64,000 bases of DNA from Sphagnum compactum (taxonomy: Eukaryota; Bryophyta; Sphagnopsida; Sphagnales). The stretch is taken from positions 17,170,271 to 17,234,270 of the forward strand of contig OZ234499.1 of NCBI GenBank assembly GCA_965153455.1, read 5' to 3'. Made by a program: the position numbers and the translations under genes. The notes under the pieces are model-generated. The model was given only the letters and a program-made list of their open reading frames with translations, searched no databases and was not told the DNA's origin. Shown in pieces: positions 12,023 to 23,499 of this stretch; the first letter of the stretch is position 1; every line of letters starts with the position of its first letter.

Positions 12023-12030
12023 TATTTATA
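12023..12030 (-). promoter_or_regulatory. TATA box of the S-protein homologue gene
   Basis: TATAAATA on the minus strand, 112 bases upstream of the ATG. No ATG occurs between the expected transcription start and 11911, which supports that start codon. Confidence 0.6.
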
Positions 12031-12136
12031 CCTTGAGGAAAGAAGAATTGGACATGAAACCATGATTTTTATTTTGGGTCAATTAGAGTGATCATGATTC
12101 ATGACCTCTTTCAATGTTTGAGGCTAACATGTGAAT

Positions 12137-12215
12137 TGACACACTCTTCTAGCACGGATTGTGACACTCTTCTAGCTCGGATTGTGACACACTCTTTTGA
12201 GCACGGATTGTGACA
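12137..12215 (-). repeat. Three short tandem repeats in the S-protein homologue promoter
   Basis: Three copies of a unit of about 25 bases (tgacacactcttctagcacgg...) lie end to end, 105-190 bases upstream of the TATA box. Each contains TGACAC and a CGGATTG core. The position suits promoter elements, but no factor is identified. Confidence 0.6.
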
Positions 12216-12239
12216 CTTTAACAATCTAATAATGTTTCA

Positions 12240-15200
12240 TACCCCCACCATCCTGGAAGTAGTAAGTGACACAATTTGTCAATTTGTGACCCATTACAAA
12301 AGAGAATCATCTGGGTATTTGGAAAAACCCGATTTTAAAAAAAATACCTGCTGGTTCTGTGTTTTCCAAGGCCCCCAACAAAATCAGAACCAAAGAACTG
12401 GCAGTTCCGGGTATTGGAAACTTGTCAGGATCAAAGAACTGCAAGTTCTGGGTATTCGAGAAAAAAAAATCAAAAATCAAATAAATGCCAAGTTCACATA
12501 ATACTTCAAAAACCTTGAAGTATTATTGCCAGGTTTCATGAAAGAAATGATATTTTTCTAGGCAGTTATTTGACTTTCTTAAACAAAACCAGAACTGTGG
12601 TTACATATCAGAATTGGGTGTTTGATTTTTTTGATGATCATGATTATTATATCAAGATCATGTAGTTGCATTTTTGATAACCATGATTATCAACCCCAAG
12701 AAGCATCGTGATACCCTGCCAGGGTTTGATGCACTTTCTAATAATCACCCAACCCTTGTCCAGCAACATCCGGTTATCAATAAGAGTATCAATAACTTAC
12801 ATGCCAATCCTTAAATATGTTGAAAGCATTCAAAGAACCTACCCACCTGGTAGGTAGCACCCAAAGAATCAGCGAGGCAGGGTTTTTTTTTTTTTTTTTT
12901 TTTTTTTTTTCAATTTTGTGATGTAGCGGAAGTGGTGATCATCCATAAGAAAATTTAGCCAGATTTGCTTACAGACTACATATGAAATTAGAAAAAAAAT
13001 AAAAAAGGGATCCTTTGATATTCTTGGCTACCTACTGGAACTACATTTGTGATCTTAATGAACATGGAGAAGACTTGTTAGAGTGATGTTTATGGTCTTT
13101 TTCACTAGGGTTAGTGAACTAAAGATACAGTTGTTGTTAGGTCTAATCATGCTAAAGAAGGACAATTGGGCATGACACTCTACAACAACCAAATGTAGTT
13201 GTGTCTATGTGAGAAGGAGAGTCATTGTAGGCCAGCTCTTCTAGTGAGTAACAATGATGTATTGTCATTCTGGCACAGATGTGGAAATGTAAGGGGCTTT
13301 GCATAACGTGTGTTAACTTATTGGTTGCGTGTTAAAATTAAATCTTTGTTGTTCTTATTTTTTATGTGTGATTGAGAATTATATATGAGCAACTGAAAAA
13401 CATGAAGTATGTTTATTTTCAATTGTGAAGAAGATATAACACAATCACACTTTCCTCTACTTTAGAGAATGCTTTTGATTGATGTCGATGGGATTAGTGC
13501 TTGGGAAATGCCAAAGATATTCCAATGTTTTGCGGTGTCATCCTAGAGCTTTTTTCTATGGTTTTTGGAAATTTTTGTGCTCATGATGATCTTGATCTTC
13601 TCATTTTAGGAAAGTAGGCTAGTACTTTGACATTTTAGAGATGTTCATTAAACATTTGCCAATGAAGGGATGTCCCAAAAGGTGGCCTTTCTAAAAAAAA
13701 CACCATGGGTAAGTAATGTATAAGTTATCTTTATATGAGGATGATATCACATAAGCAGTGATCACATACTTAGTTACTAATCAATCAAGGTCCAACATTC
13801 TCTTTGTCAAAGCTCTCCAACTTCTTTATTGTCATGTGAAATTCACCTTACAATAATGACCATTTTTAGTCCCACCCAACTTTCCTTCCCCTTGGAATAG
13901 TCACCTCTTCAACCAAGAAGTGGGAGTTTGACCCTACCAGGGTTGGTTGAGTATATCCATTTTAATATATGAGCCAGATAATGGTAAATACAAAATTTCA
14001 CACAAATACATCATCTGGGTACAGGTAAATAAGTTTTAAAACAATTCGAAACCAGGTAAGACTAGGGATATAAGAGCTTTGCCACTTTATAATCCAGGTC
14101 ACGGTGAAGTTAAATGATGAACTTTTACCCTATTCACAAGGTAAGAATATATATATATATATACATTTTTATTTTTATTTTTTTCATCATTTATCCTATA
14201 CATACCATGTGGGTATAAGTGAGTAAACATAGGGTACAATATATATTTACACAAATATGACACATTTCAAAGTTAAGAAATGGTAATTACTTATGCAATT
14301 GGCGTTGCAAGCATGAACATATGAAGTTTCAAACATCCTATAAAAAAAATTAACAAGATATAATTGAAGCAATAAATAGTGTTAAATATGTATCCAAAAC
14401 ATCTAAATGTAATGGAAAACATGAGTAAAATTTAAAAGGGTTTCAAAAGCACATGGTACGAGTTTTTCCCAAGGTAACTAATGTAACAGATATAAATAAA
14501 CTCCCAAAAGAAAATATATTCATTAATTAGTCACCATAATCTGAAAAAACCCATCACAACCACATTCAATGCAAAATATGAGAATGCATATATGTAATAT
14601 AATGATTTTGGCATATTTCTTTTGTTTATTCTCTTCAAAAGAATTATGTTCCCTTGAATAAAAATAAATCTCAACTATATGCTAGTCAAGTAAATTCAAG
14701 ACAAGGTAAGAACATTTCCGTCGAATGATTTATATGCCCCTTTAATTACAACTTGAATAAAGAATTATTGCAATCCCCATCACAACACCTACATCATTAA
14801 TATTTCATCAGCTTCACCATTTTTTCTTCCCACTCTAATGAAGACATTCATTATATTATTGTCACCAAATGTTGTCGCATGATGAACCATGAGTGTGTAA
14901 TTTTATTTTCTTTGTCGATGTTGTGATTGAGTAAAAGGAAATGCACACGTGTGTGCCTTGCACAATGCAACATTGATTTCCTACAAATTTTCATAATTTG
15001 TGGTTTAAATTTGCTACACCAAATGAGCTCGTTATGCTTAATGGAGTTGCTACAACCATACAAGATTGTTGCATGTAGGTGTGTGATCTATTGTTGGAAG
15101 CTGAAAATCAAAAGTTGAATGGATCAATTACAATCTAGAACCATTACTTCCAAAGTTTCAAAAGATTCTTGGGCTTGAAGGATTTGAGGTCAAGGCGAGG

Positions 15201-18100
15201 TCATACTCCCAGAGGTAGCCACTAGCATGGAAATGATAGCAAAAGGAACCAACATGCTTGGTTGGAACGTAAACACATGTTATTTTAGTAGATGTTGGTG
15301 ATGCTTTTTTTGCATTATTGGTGTTGTTGGGTGATGGAGATTTTTTGTTTGGAAATTTCATCTTGTCATCAAATATAAACTAAACATTCCACACACATTG
15401 GCTCTTTTATGTTGTCATCTCCACCACAAACATTACACTAATTTGGAGATGTGCAAAGTTCCCAATCTGAAAAGAGGTTGGAAGTTTGGAGTTTGGATAT
15501 CACATTCTTGTGTTACAACATGACTTCCAAATTTTTAAACATGACAAACACATGAGAGAAAACAAAATAGTTTAGTAGGCTTTCCAGTGGAGGTTTGTAA
15601 CAGGGCATTGTAGTTCCAAACTTCCATAAGTCCATCAAATTCCCTAACATTTTTTTATTTTGCAAGTGGAATTTGACAATTTGTGGTGGAGGTGTTGTAA
15701 GTTTAAAATATTTGTGAATGAAATAAGGCAATTAAAAAGGTAACCAAAAACAATTACCAATAATCGGCTATAAATTTATCTTGTTGTATAAATGTGGGTA
15801 TATCATCATAATAGATTTACCCACCCAACATTAAACACTACCTATTGAATTTTAGATGAATTCATAGGGTGAAAGCACACTAAGGGGGCTGTTTTAGGTA
15901 AGAAAATGTATTTTTTTTCTGGTGTATTTTGAAGGCAATTTTTCTTTGATTGCATGTAGCATTTTGATAAACATATAAAATGAATTTTAATACGAAAGCC
16001 TCCAACATAATTCTTGTCATCTTTCAAATGAAAGTAATTTTTCAACAAAATGTTTTTTTTCAACACATTTATGTTCGTTTGAATGAAAAAAATTTCAATT
16101 ATAATTTGAAATGGTACAATTAATTCATATTTGATATATGATTAAGTACTTCATCAAGTTTTGCAATTATTTGAATCACTTTTAGAGTATTTTTGCACAA
16201 TATATCGTGACAACATTTAAATTCTCACAAATATACTCTTTAATTATTTAATGTTAATTTTTAAATGTCTTTTCTTTTGACAATTGCATTATTTAACTAT
16301 TGAACTACTTTATTTTGAGTATAATTTATGAAAAATCTCTTTTAATACTGGCTTGGTGGAAGTTGAAAGTTGCATAATTTCGAAAAAACAATATTTATGA
16401 CTACTTTTTTGGCCATCATAGTGTGCTTTCACCCCATATATGAAACTAATTGTGCAAATGAAGATGTCATTTATAACCTTAAATACAAGTTTTGTAATTT
16501 TTAAGCAACCATGGTGTCATAATCATTAATGACATATTTGATCTAGTGTTTTTGGATGAAATCTTGTGAGTGGCAAGATCCCAATGACCCATTCTACACC
16601 CCTTTGTTAAATCAAATGAATTTCCAAAAACAAATTCATCATATTTGTAACCATAAGATCTAGGAATAGCCATGAATTTTGCAAGGTTTGGATATCACCA
16701 AATGGTCAATCCCATCTCATCCCAAGTTGCTTCCATTTGTTGTTAGTCTTATTGATGTCAACAATGGGCCGCCTCACTTCCACTTCTATTGCCATCCCTT
16801 TCCTTTTTTTTCTTTTTTTCAAGTTGTGTAGTCAACAGCATTTTAATTTAAGTGAATTGACATCATAAGTGATCAATGCATCTCACATCCCTCTTCATTG
16901 CCTTAGTTTTCCATTTTGTTGTTGTGAATCACCTTGAATCTTTTAATATCTTACTATAAAAATTACCACCTCTTCAACAACAAGAAATATAGTGTGCCTT
17001 GATTTATTGTTAGAACTTGGAACGTGACAGATATTATGTAAATTACTAAAAAAAAATTATATCAGCAAGAAAGACCACCATGAAAATTCACTTTTTCATG
17101 ATGTCAAACTTTAGAATGGTGGAGAGGAATGTGCAATGGAGGTTTCAGCATGTAATTAAATATGCTCCTTCCCTCATCAATGTGCATCCTTTGCATGGAA
17201 TTCATTTCAAAACCTTCCTAGTTTTTACATTACGAAAAGGTATTTTTTTTGTTTTCCTTTCTTTCAAGTTGTACGTGCCTTTTCGTGTTATTGCAAATTC
17301 ACCATCAAGTTTGTCAAATGTTTATCTTATTCAAGGTTTAAGTGCAACCCAAAGTTCATCTTCTTTTCCTATTATTCAAAGTTTTTACATCATCATCATT
17401 TGTTCATCCTACTCAAGATTTAGGATTTATTGCAATGGTGAGCTCTTTTTTCCTTCCTATTGCTTAAGGTTTTTGAGAATATATTTAAAATACACATAAA
17501 ATATGCTAAAATTATGCCATTATTTCATAGCATATTAAAAAATATTTGTTTGCCTCAAGTGCTTTCTAAAATATACAAGGGATGACCTCCCCAAGGCAAT
17601 TGCCAATGGGGTTTAGGTATAAATTGTTATTCAATGTTAGGCTTCTTATTCTACATACATAACCTTGTCATCTCAAAGTCTACATGTCTCTCCTTTATCA
17701 CCATCATCATCTAATGTGTTTGATGATCTTAAGTTTTTGATATTGGTCTTTAGTTTCCAAATCTTGAAAATATATCCCAATTATTATGAAGTCCTTGATG
17801 GAATATGGGGGCTTGAGAATTGATTAGATTGGCACCAAGTGTATTTGTTTTGGATCAAATGAGGTTGCGATGTTCACAAGCCTACAAACTAATGTTATTG
17901 TCAAATATAAAATTGCACCTTTTATGACTATAGTGCATTACATGGCACATCAAATTAACTTAGTTATGCAAACTTTTTTTGTTCAATCCTTGGTTGGTAA
18001 ACTTGAGGGGTTATTGTAAACTATATATACATATTTTTCATCTTCATTGAAAAAACATCTTGAGCATGGCAATTTTGCCAATCTACTTGAAATCAAAGGT
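12240..18100. other. Long AT-rich intergenic stretch
   Basis: No gene is supported. It holds a run of about 28 T at 12883-12910, an AT microsatellite at about 14149-14162, and a possible tRNA-like remnant near 13895-13950 (a GAGTTTGACCC B-box-like motif). Open frames such as 17080-17499 have no domain and are Phe/Ser/Leu-rich, as translated AT-rich noise would be. Confidence 0.4.
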
Positions 18101-18119
18101 TAAAATTATTTTGTAATGT

Positions 18120-18860
18120 AAAAACTAGGTGAATTTTCATGTTATCCCTCACTAAATGAGTTCCTGCATCCCTCACTAAATGAGTTCCTGCAAAGTATAG
18201 AACTCTAGTGGTGAAGATGAATGATAACTTGCATATTATGGTTGCAACAAAAACCAACCTCCAACATCTCTATGACGTTGAGGTGGTGATGGGGTTGACT
18301 CGCATCATGCCTTTGTTGGAGGCAATCCATGCGCTTATAAAGTTTGTGCAAGCTTGTGACACATGTCTATGTGATTTTGTGAATTCTATTAAAATGTGTT
18401 GTGTTTAATTATACAACTTTTATTCAGATCTAAGGAAAAAGTATGGTGCAAAACAATTCCAAACATTTTTAAATGTGCACAAAAACATCAATGACTAATT
18501 GTTTGACTATTTGGTGAATTGATTCTACAACAAATATCCAATTTGTGATCTTTTACTTCATGGGCAAGCAACATCAACTACATAAGAAATGCCCTCTTAT
18601 TGGGTCATTCACCCAAGTTATGCATGAAGATTAGACAACAACTTTTGAAGCTATCAAGGTTCAATGTTCACATGTTGTCATGTGTTTGATCTTTTATAAA
18701 TTGGAGCAATGGTTCCCCAACCAAGAATTGATGAATGCAATGAACATCATCTATTTTCAATATTAACTTAATCCTCTTGTTGAAGAAACATTCTAGGAAC
18801 ACTTAACAATATTGGAGGCTCAATTTTGTTTTGAAAAGCTCATTGGCCTAGTGATTAATT
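18120..18860 (+). pseudogene. Decayed hAT-like transposase or related domesticated-type gene
   Basis: The frame from 18208 to 18405 reads a convincing protein block with 'VVMGLTRIMPLLEAIHALIKF' character, and continues past a stop into sequence like a helical Tyr/Lys/Phe-rich domain. Near 18640-18840 another frame has 'KLEQWFPNQELMNAMNII' followed by 'LEAQFCF', separated by stops. The style recalls the carboxy-terminal part of plant hAT-type transposases and BED-finger relatives; that is recognition from memory, not a motif proof. A 24-base unit (18145-18168) is exactly duplicated at 18169-18192 inside it. Several stops and frame changes make it non-functional. Confidence 0.4.
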
Positions 18861-18869
18861 AGATGAAGA

Positions 18870-21290
18870 TCCTAGCCTTTTTTCATGAAAGCCCTTGATC
18901 TTAGAGCAACCATGCTACTATTCTAAAACCACCATTGTTGTGCAAACATGTCATTCAATTGTGGTCTACACTAACACCTAGTAACCTCTTGTAACATTGA
19001 TCATATGAAAATTTTGTGTTGGCAAAATTGTTTGATAGTTATGATTTTTGGCAGCATAGAAGATAGTTGTTTCTCCACCTTGTCTTTCCTAAAATCCAAG
19101 TTGCACAACCAACCAATTAAACACTTGGATTTGGTTGTCAATATGTTTGCAAAAGATCATATATTTTTTATTGTTTCCTTTCAGGGATGCCATGAAGGAT
19201 TGAAGTGATAATAAGGTGAAGTATGTAATGGACTAGTAGATTTTTGACATGTTATGCTAGTACCCCACGGTGCAAATTATTGTTTCTATTGCACTTGTAG
19301 CTTGTATGGAAACAATAAGCTATTTGTTATGGCATGAAGATTATAGTGATGATCAACATTGTAGCTTACCGAATGTATCTAACTCCTAATGTGAATATAA
19401 ATTAGTGCAAGTTTGCATCTCCACCTGAGTTCCTTTTCATTGAATTGGAATTTTTTTTTGAATCTTTGTACATTGCATGAGTGATATTTTGGTTTATACT
19501 ATTGTTGCATTTTGGGTGGGTGCTTTGCAAGTGGGTACCTTGTGATATATTGGTAACATGTACTAATGTGGACATGCAAGTTTGGTTCTAATGTGCATGG
19601 CTTGTGTAAGTTTGGGTTGGGCTACATTGGTCAAGATCCATAAGGATCGGGGTTCAAACCTCCTATCCATCATAGTCTTCTTCTAACTTGATGTTCCTTT
19701 TTGTTGCTTCTTTCAATCTATTTCTTTCAATTGATGGTGTTTGATTTAGTATGGGTTTTTGTAAGCTAATGTCCTACTCATAAACAACCAATATCACTGC
19801 AAGCTCCAGTGCAACATGCAAATGTTTCTTACCTTTGCATCTACCTAATCGCCATAAAATATCTCATTACAAACAATGTTTGGCCAACACACCTTATCAC
19901 ATGGTGCTCTGGATCACTGCCAAATTTCAAGTGCCTAAGGAGTTGCAATCTGCCCCACTAAAATAAACAATAGCCACAGCTACTTACCCCTCACATTTTG
20001 AACTGCCCATCAATACCTCCACATGGGTTTGCATGTAGCCTGCCTAGACACCTTTGCATTTTGAAAAAAATATCAACAGCTTGATCGCATGATTCACAAA
20101 CATGTCTACCTCAAAGCTATTACCAACTTGGCCTTGGCCTTCAGACCATGTCCGTGAAGACGAATTGAAAGCTGGGAAGCTTCTACTTTGGATTGCACAG
20201 AAAAAATAAAAATCCTTATTGATCCTTGAAATTGTGGTTGCATGTATTAAATTTTCAGTTCAATGACCATATACTAACATAAGCAGTTGACAGTGACCAT
20301 AGCCAGAGTTAGCATGACTTTAGCGCATGATCAAGAAATCATGCTTGCAGCGTATGCCTCTTTTCACAGCCTCTTTACACAAACAAGCAGCTCGTTGCAT
20401 AATGACTTTGCCCTTTATTGCAGGTTCAAACTTCAAAATAAAAACTTCCTTTTACTGGATCTAAATCTTCTCATCTAGATGCATGCACTTCTATGGAACA
20501 TGCCCATCTATTGTATGCACACATAGTTCTCTACATATCACTCACACATTTGATAAGTCCAGGCCAAAATTTCATACTCAAATCCTCACCGATGCGCATT
20601 CTCTTCCCTATGGGCAGAGCCAACTCATGGTGCTCTTCTCAGATCAAATGTCAATGCTATTTAGGATTGTCAGTGTGAGGAGTCAACTTATCTCACTCAT
20701 TGCAGGTTCAAGTATCAGAAATGCACATTTAAACACTTCAAAGTTTGAAAGGCCCCATGATACAAAAGTCCCTATGAACAACTGGAGTCCTAAACTACTA
20801 GAGACTTCTAACCCGCAAACTCCATAATGCTGTCATACATGAATCCAGGACACCTCTGTCAGGATGCATATCAATGTTCCCAAGTGAAATTGATGAACAT
20901 GCTGCCAGATCTTTAAATGCCACTTACTAGCACAACACTTCAGGGCGCATGATCTACAGAATTCAAACTGTGTGTTTTCACAAACCAAAAGGAATAACCA
21001 AGTTAAAATATGAGGGGATGGAAAACATAATCACAAAAAGGGTTTCAATTGGTGCACTTTTGAACACTCCAGTCAAAGACCAACAACTCAATTGACTCTC
21101 AATTCTGCTTTAAGTCAGCAAGAGGGTTTTGAACCTGACGTTTTGCATGTTGCAATACAGCCAGTTCACGGAAAACTCCAAGGTGTAACTGCAAACTAAT
21201 CTTTTCTGACATTTTTTTGTAAAGTACAAGTGAGAGAAATCCTCAACTAAATATGACTGACCATTCATACCTTTCGGGTGGGTCTGTCGT
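18870..21290. other. Intergenic DNA with a possible second SINE
   Basis: Near 19618-19660 a plus-strand stretch has an A-box-like GGCTACATTGGT and a B-box-like GGTTCAAACC, but they are closer together than in a tRNA, so the SINE call is weak. The open frame at 20483-20827 has no recognisable domain. Nothing else is supported. Confidence 0.35.
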
Positions 21291-21302
21291 GGTCCCCTAA
21301 CA

Positions 21303-23213
21303 TTACCGTTCAAACCCATCTTCTCGGTCCTGATCTTCAGATGCTTTGTTAGCTAGTGAGATGGCCTTGAACCACAAGAACCCCTGCAAACAAACAAAGA
21401 CAGAAATTTGAGAGTGCCTAAAAAACATTATGAGCAAAAAAGAAAACTGCAAAAACTCTTCATGTATACCTCAGAAGGTGGCCAAAAAAAAAAACAAAGA
21501 CACAAGGATGACTCCAGTTGAACACCAGAATTGAAACAACATATCAGCTGAGATGCCCATCTTTTAAAACAACACTCCTTGTTCTAAAGGGGAAAACCTC
21601 ACTGCAAAATCCTTCCTGGACACCAAACTTGTCATGAGACATTAGTCCACAAAATCTTCATGTGGGTTTTGCCAGATGCAACTGCATCATACTCCCCAAC
21701 ATAAACACCTCTGTTACTCACATCACAGAGATTCTTGGTGTTACAAAAACTTAAGAAGCATAACCAAGGAGCCAGGGGGTTTCATTCCAAGGCACCAATC
21801 TTTGTGGAATGGATCCAAACTTGCAACCAAACCAATAGTTTCTCACAGTGTTCTTCTGCACAAACAAGGACTCAATGTGCAGCTACAGTTTGCACCATCA
21901 TCCCTTCAGGAGATTGACTGCAAGGGGCACCAATTGAAGTGTTCCTGAACCTAATGAAGCTAGTTCATGAAAGGAGAAAAGAACAAAGAGAGGTGGTCTG
22001 AGGCTTAATAATACTCACAGCTGAAGGAAAGCCAGTGAATACAAAAATGCCAAGAATTGGAGCCCAGAAAGGGCTGTCAGGTGGCACCACACCAAAGATT
22101 GGATTCTTGTTGAAGTATTCGAATACAGAACCGACCTGTTCAAAATGACATTCCATAAGTTTGATAAAGATTACGGCCAAGCCACCATGAACAAGAAGAA
22201 AAACCATGTGTGTCGGTCAGTTGTAGAAAACCCTAAGCTACTCATGGGATGCCACCCATGTCCACCAACAAGATTGCAGTTGGAGAGCAATTGTGCAATA
22301 TGTAACAACAAAAGCATCAGAAGAGATTGTCAATCCCCCAAGTGCCAGAATCACCCATCAATTCCACAAGATTTAGCCATTGATTGCTTGCTTGCTGGAT
22401 GTTAGGAAGCCACAAAAGTATCAAGCTTGCTGTTAGAAAGCAGTAAAAGTATTGGCAGAAGAGGCAGCCACCACTACAGAAGATGAATTTACAATGTTCA
22501 AGCAAATATTGGTAGAAGAATCTGATGAACTTGTTCGTTCAGAAAGGAGAGTAAACTACACATGGACAAAAACAAAACCCTCCAAACTCTTTCTGAAGAA
22601 TTTGAAGAACCTGAAAAATTGGTGGGAAAAAAATTAAAAATTGGTGAGAATTCATGGAATGGCATTATGAGCTTGAGAGAGTGCAAAATGGGGTACTCCA
22701 TACCGCGGCTATGGCAACCAAGGAGGAAGCAATGAGGTAGACAAAGAAGGGGAGGTCCTGAGCTTGCTCTTTGGGCTTGGCCACTTCGTTCCTGACCCAA
22801 GGGGGAAGCTCCTCACTCCCTGGTTTGGCCCACTCTGGTATTTTCTCAGCATCCATCTCCCTGTTGGCAGAAGAAGAACCCTTCTTCCCATCCGTTGTAG
22901 CCGCCAGTTTCCATTGCCGCTGCTGCTGCTGTTGCTCCTCATGCTGCAGATTGAAAACCCTAAAAGACCCCGAGGCTGAGGAGCCACCACCAGAAGAAGA
23001 AGAAGAAGAAGAAGACGCCCTCAAATCCTTGCGTAGTTTCGGTACTACTAGAGAGGGAAGAATTGGGAGAGAAGAGGAAGAATTTCTTAAGGCCTGTGCA
23101 GGGGTGGTGGAGCAGGAGGTGACGACGGAAGAAAGCAATGAAAACGTACACATTGCGGAAGTGGAAGGAGAAGAAGAAGAAGAAGCCATAGCAGCAGCAA
23201 CCATGAAAACCAT
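21303..23213 (-). CDS. Plastid-targeted two-helix membrane protein, three exons, function unknown
   Basis: Exons are 23213-22704, 22135-22019 and 21383-21303. Introns of 568 and 635 bases have GT...AG ends and all junctions are in phase 0, giving 235 residues from the first ATG at 23213. The alternative ATG at 23189 starts MASSSSS and is also plausible. The first 100 or so residues are Ser/Ala-rich and low in acidic residues, as in chloroplast transit peptides. A Pro/Trp motif follows (PEWAKPGSEELPPWVRNE). Two hydrophobic segments then flank a Gly/Pro loop: one ends exon 1 and one spans exons 2-3 (ILGIFVFTGFPSAGFLWF). The tail is charged. I believe this is a small conserved plant thylakoid or envelope family (Arabidopsis At2g05310/At4g13500-like, from memory). 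No reaction is known to me. Confidence 0.85.
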
Positions 23214-23258
23214 AGCAGCAGCTCTTTCCTTCTCTTCCACACCCAAAATTGTTTTGTG

Positions 23259-23490
23259 GGTGTCAAACCTTTTCTTATGTCTTTGATTTGATTTGTTTTG
23301 TTTTTCTCAACCTTCAATCTTTTGTACTAAAACCCATTTCAGCTCTGAATAATAAATAGTGGGTGTCCAACCTTTTCTTCTTATGTCTTTGATTTGATTT
23401 GATTTGTTTTTCTCAACTTTCTTCATCCTTTTGTTGTTAAACCCATTTCAGATGAAATAATAGTGAGTGTCAAATCTTTTCTTATGTCTT
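23259..23490 (-). repeat. 104-bp tandem repeat in the promoter of the plastid protein gene
   Basis: Units begin near 23261, 23364 and 23468, each with 'tgtc.aa.cttttcttatgtctttg' followed by T-rich DNA and 'aacccatttcag'. There are two full copies and a partial third. The array starts immediately upstream of the coding region, so it must cover part of the leader and core promoter. Confidence 0.75.
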
Positions 23491-23499
23491 TGAAATCAT

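Noticed and set aside
12883-12910. Run of about 28 T, possible SINE or LINE tail
   Set aside because: No tRNA-like or reverse-transcriptase sequence adjoins it, and no target duplication was found.
13880-13970. tRNA-like stretch with GAGTTTGACCC
   Set aside because: The B box is imperfect and no convincing A box lies at the right distance; left as a possible SINE remnant only.
17080-17499. 139-codon plus-strand open frame
   Set aside because: Phe/Ser/Ile-rich composition typical of translated AT-rich DNA, no domain and no splice context.
20483-20827. 114-codon plus-strand open frame
   Set aside because: No recognisable domain, and an overlapping frame of similar quality exists in the next register.
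22764-23286. Long plus-strand frame antisense to the plastid membrane protein (up to 171 codons, Glu/Ser-rich)
   Set aside because: It mirrors the Ser/Ala-rich exon on the minus strand, which has splice junctions in phase and recognisable structure; the plus frame has neither.
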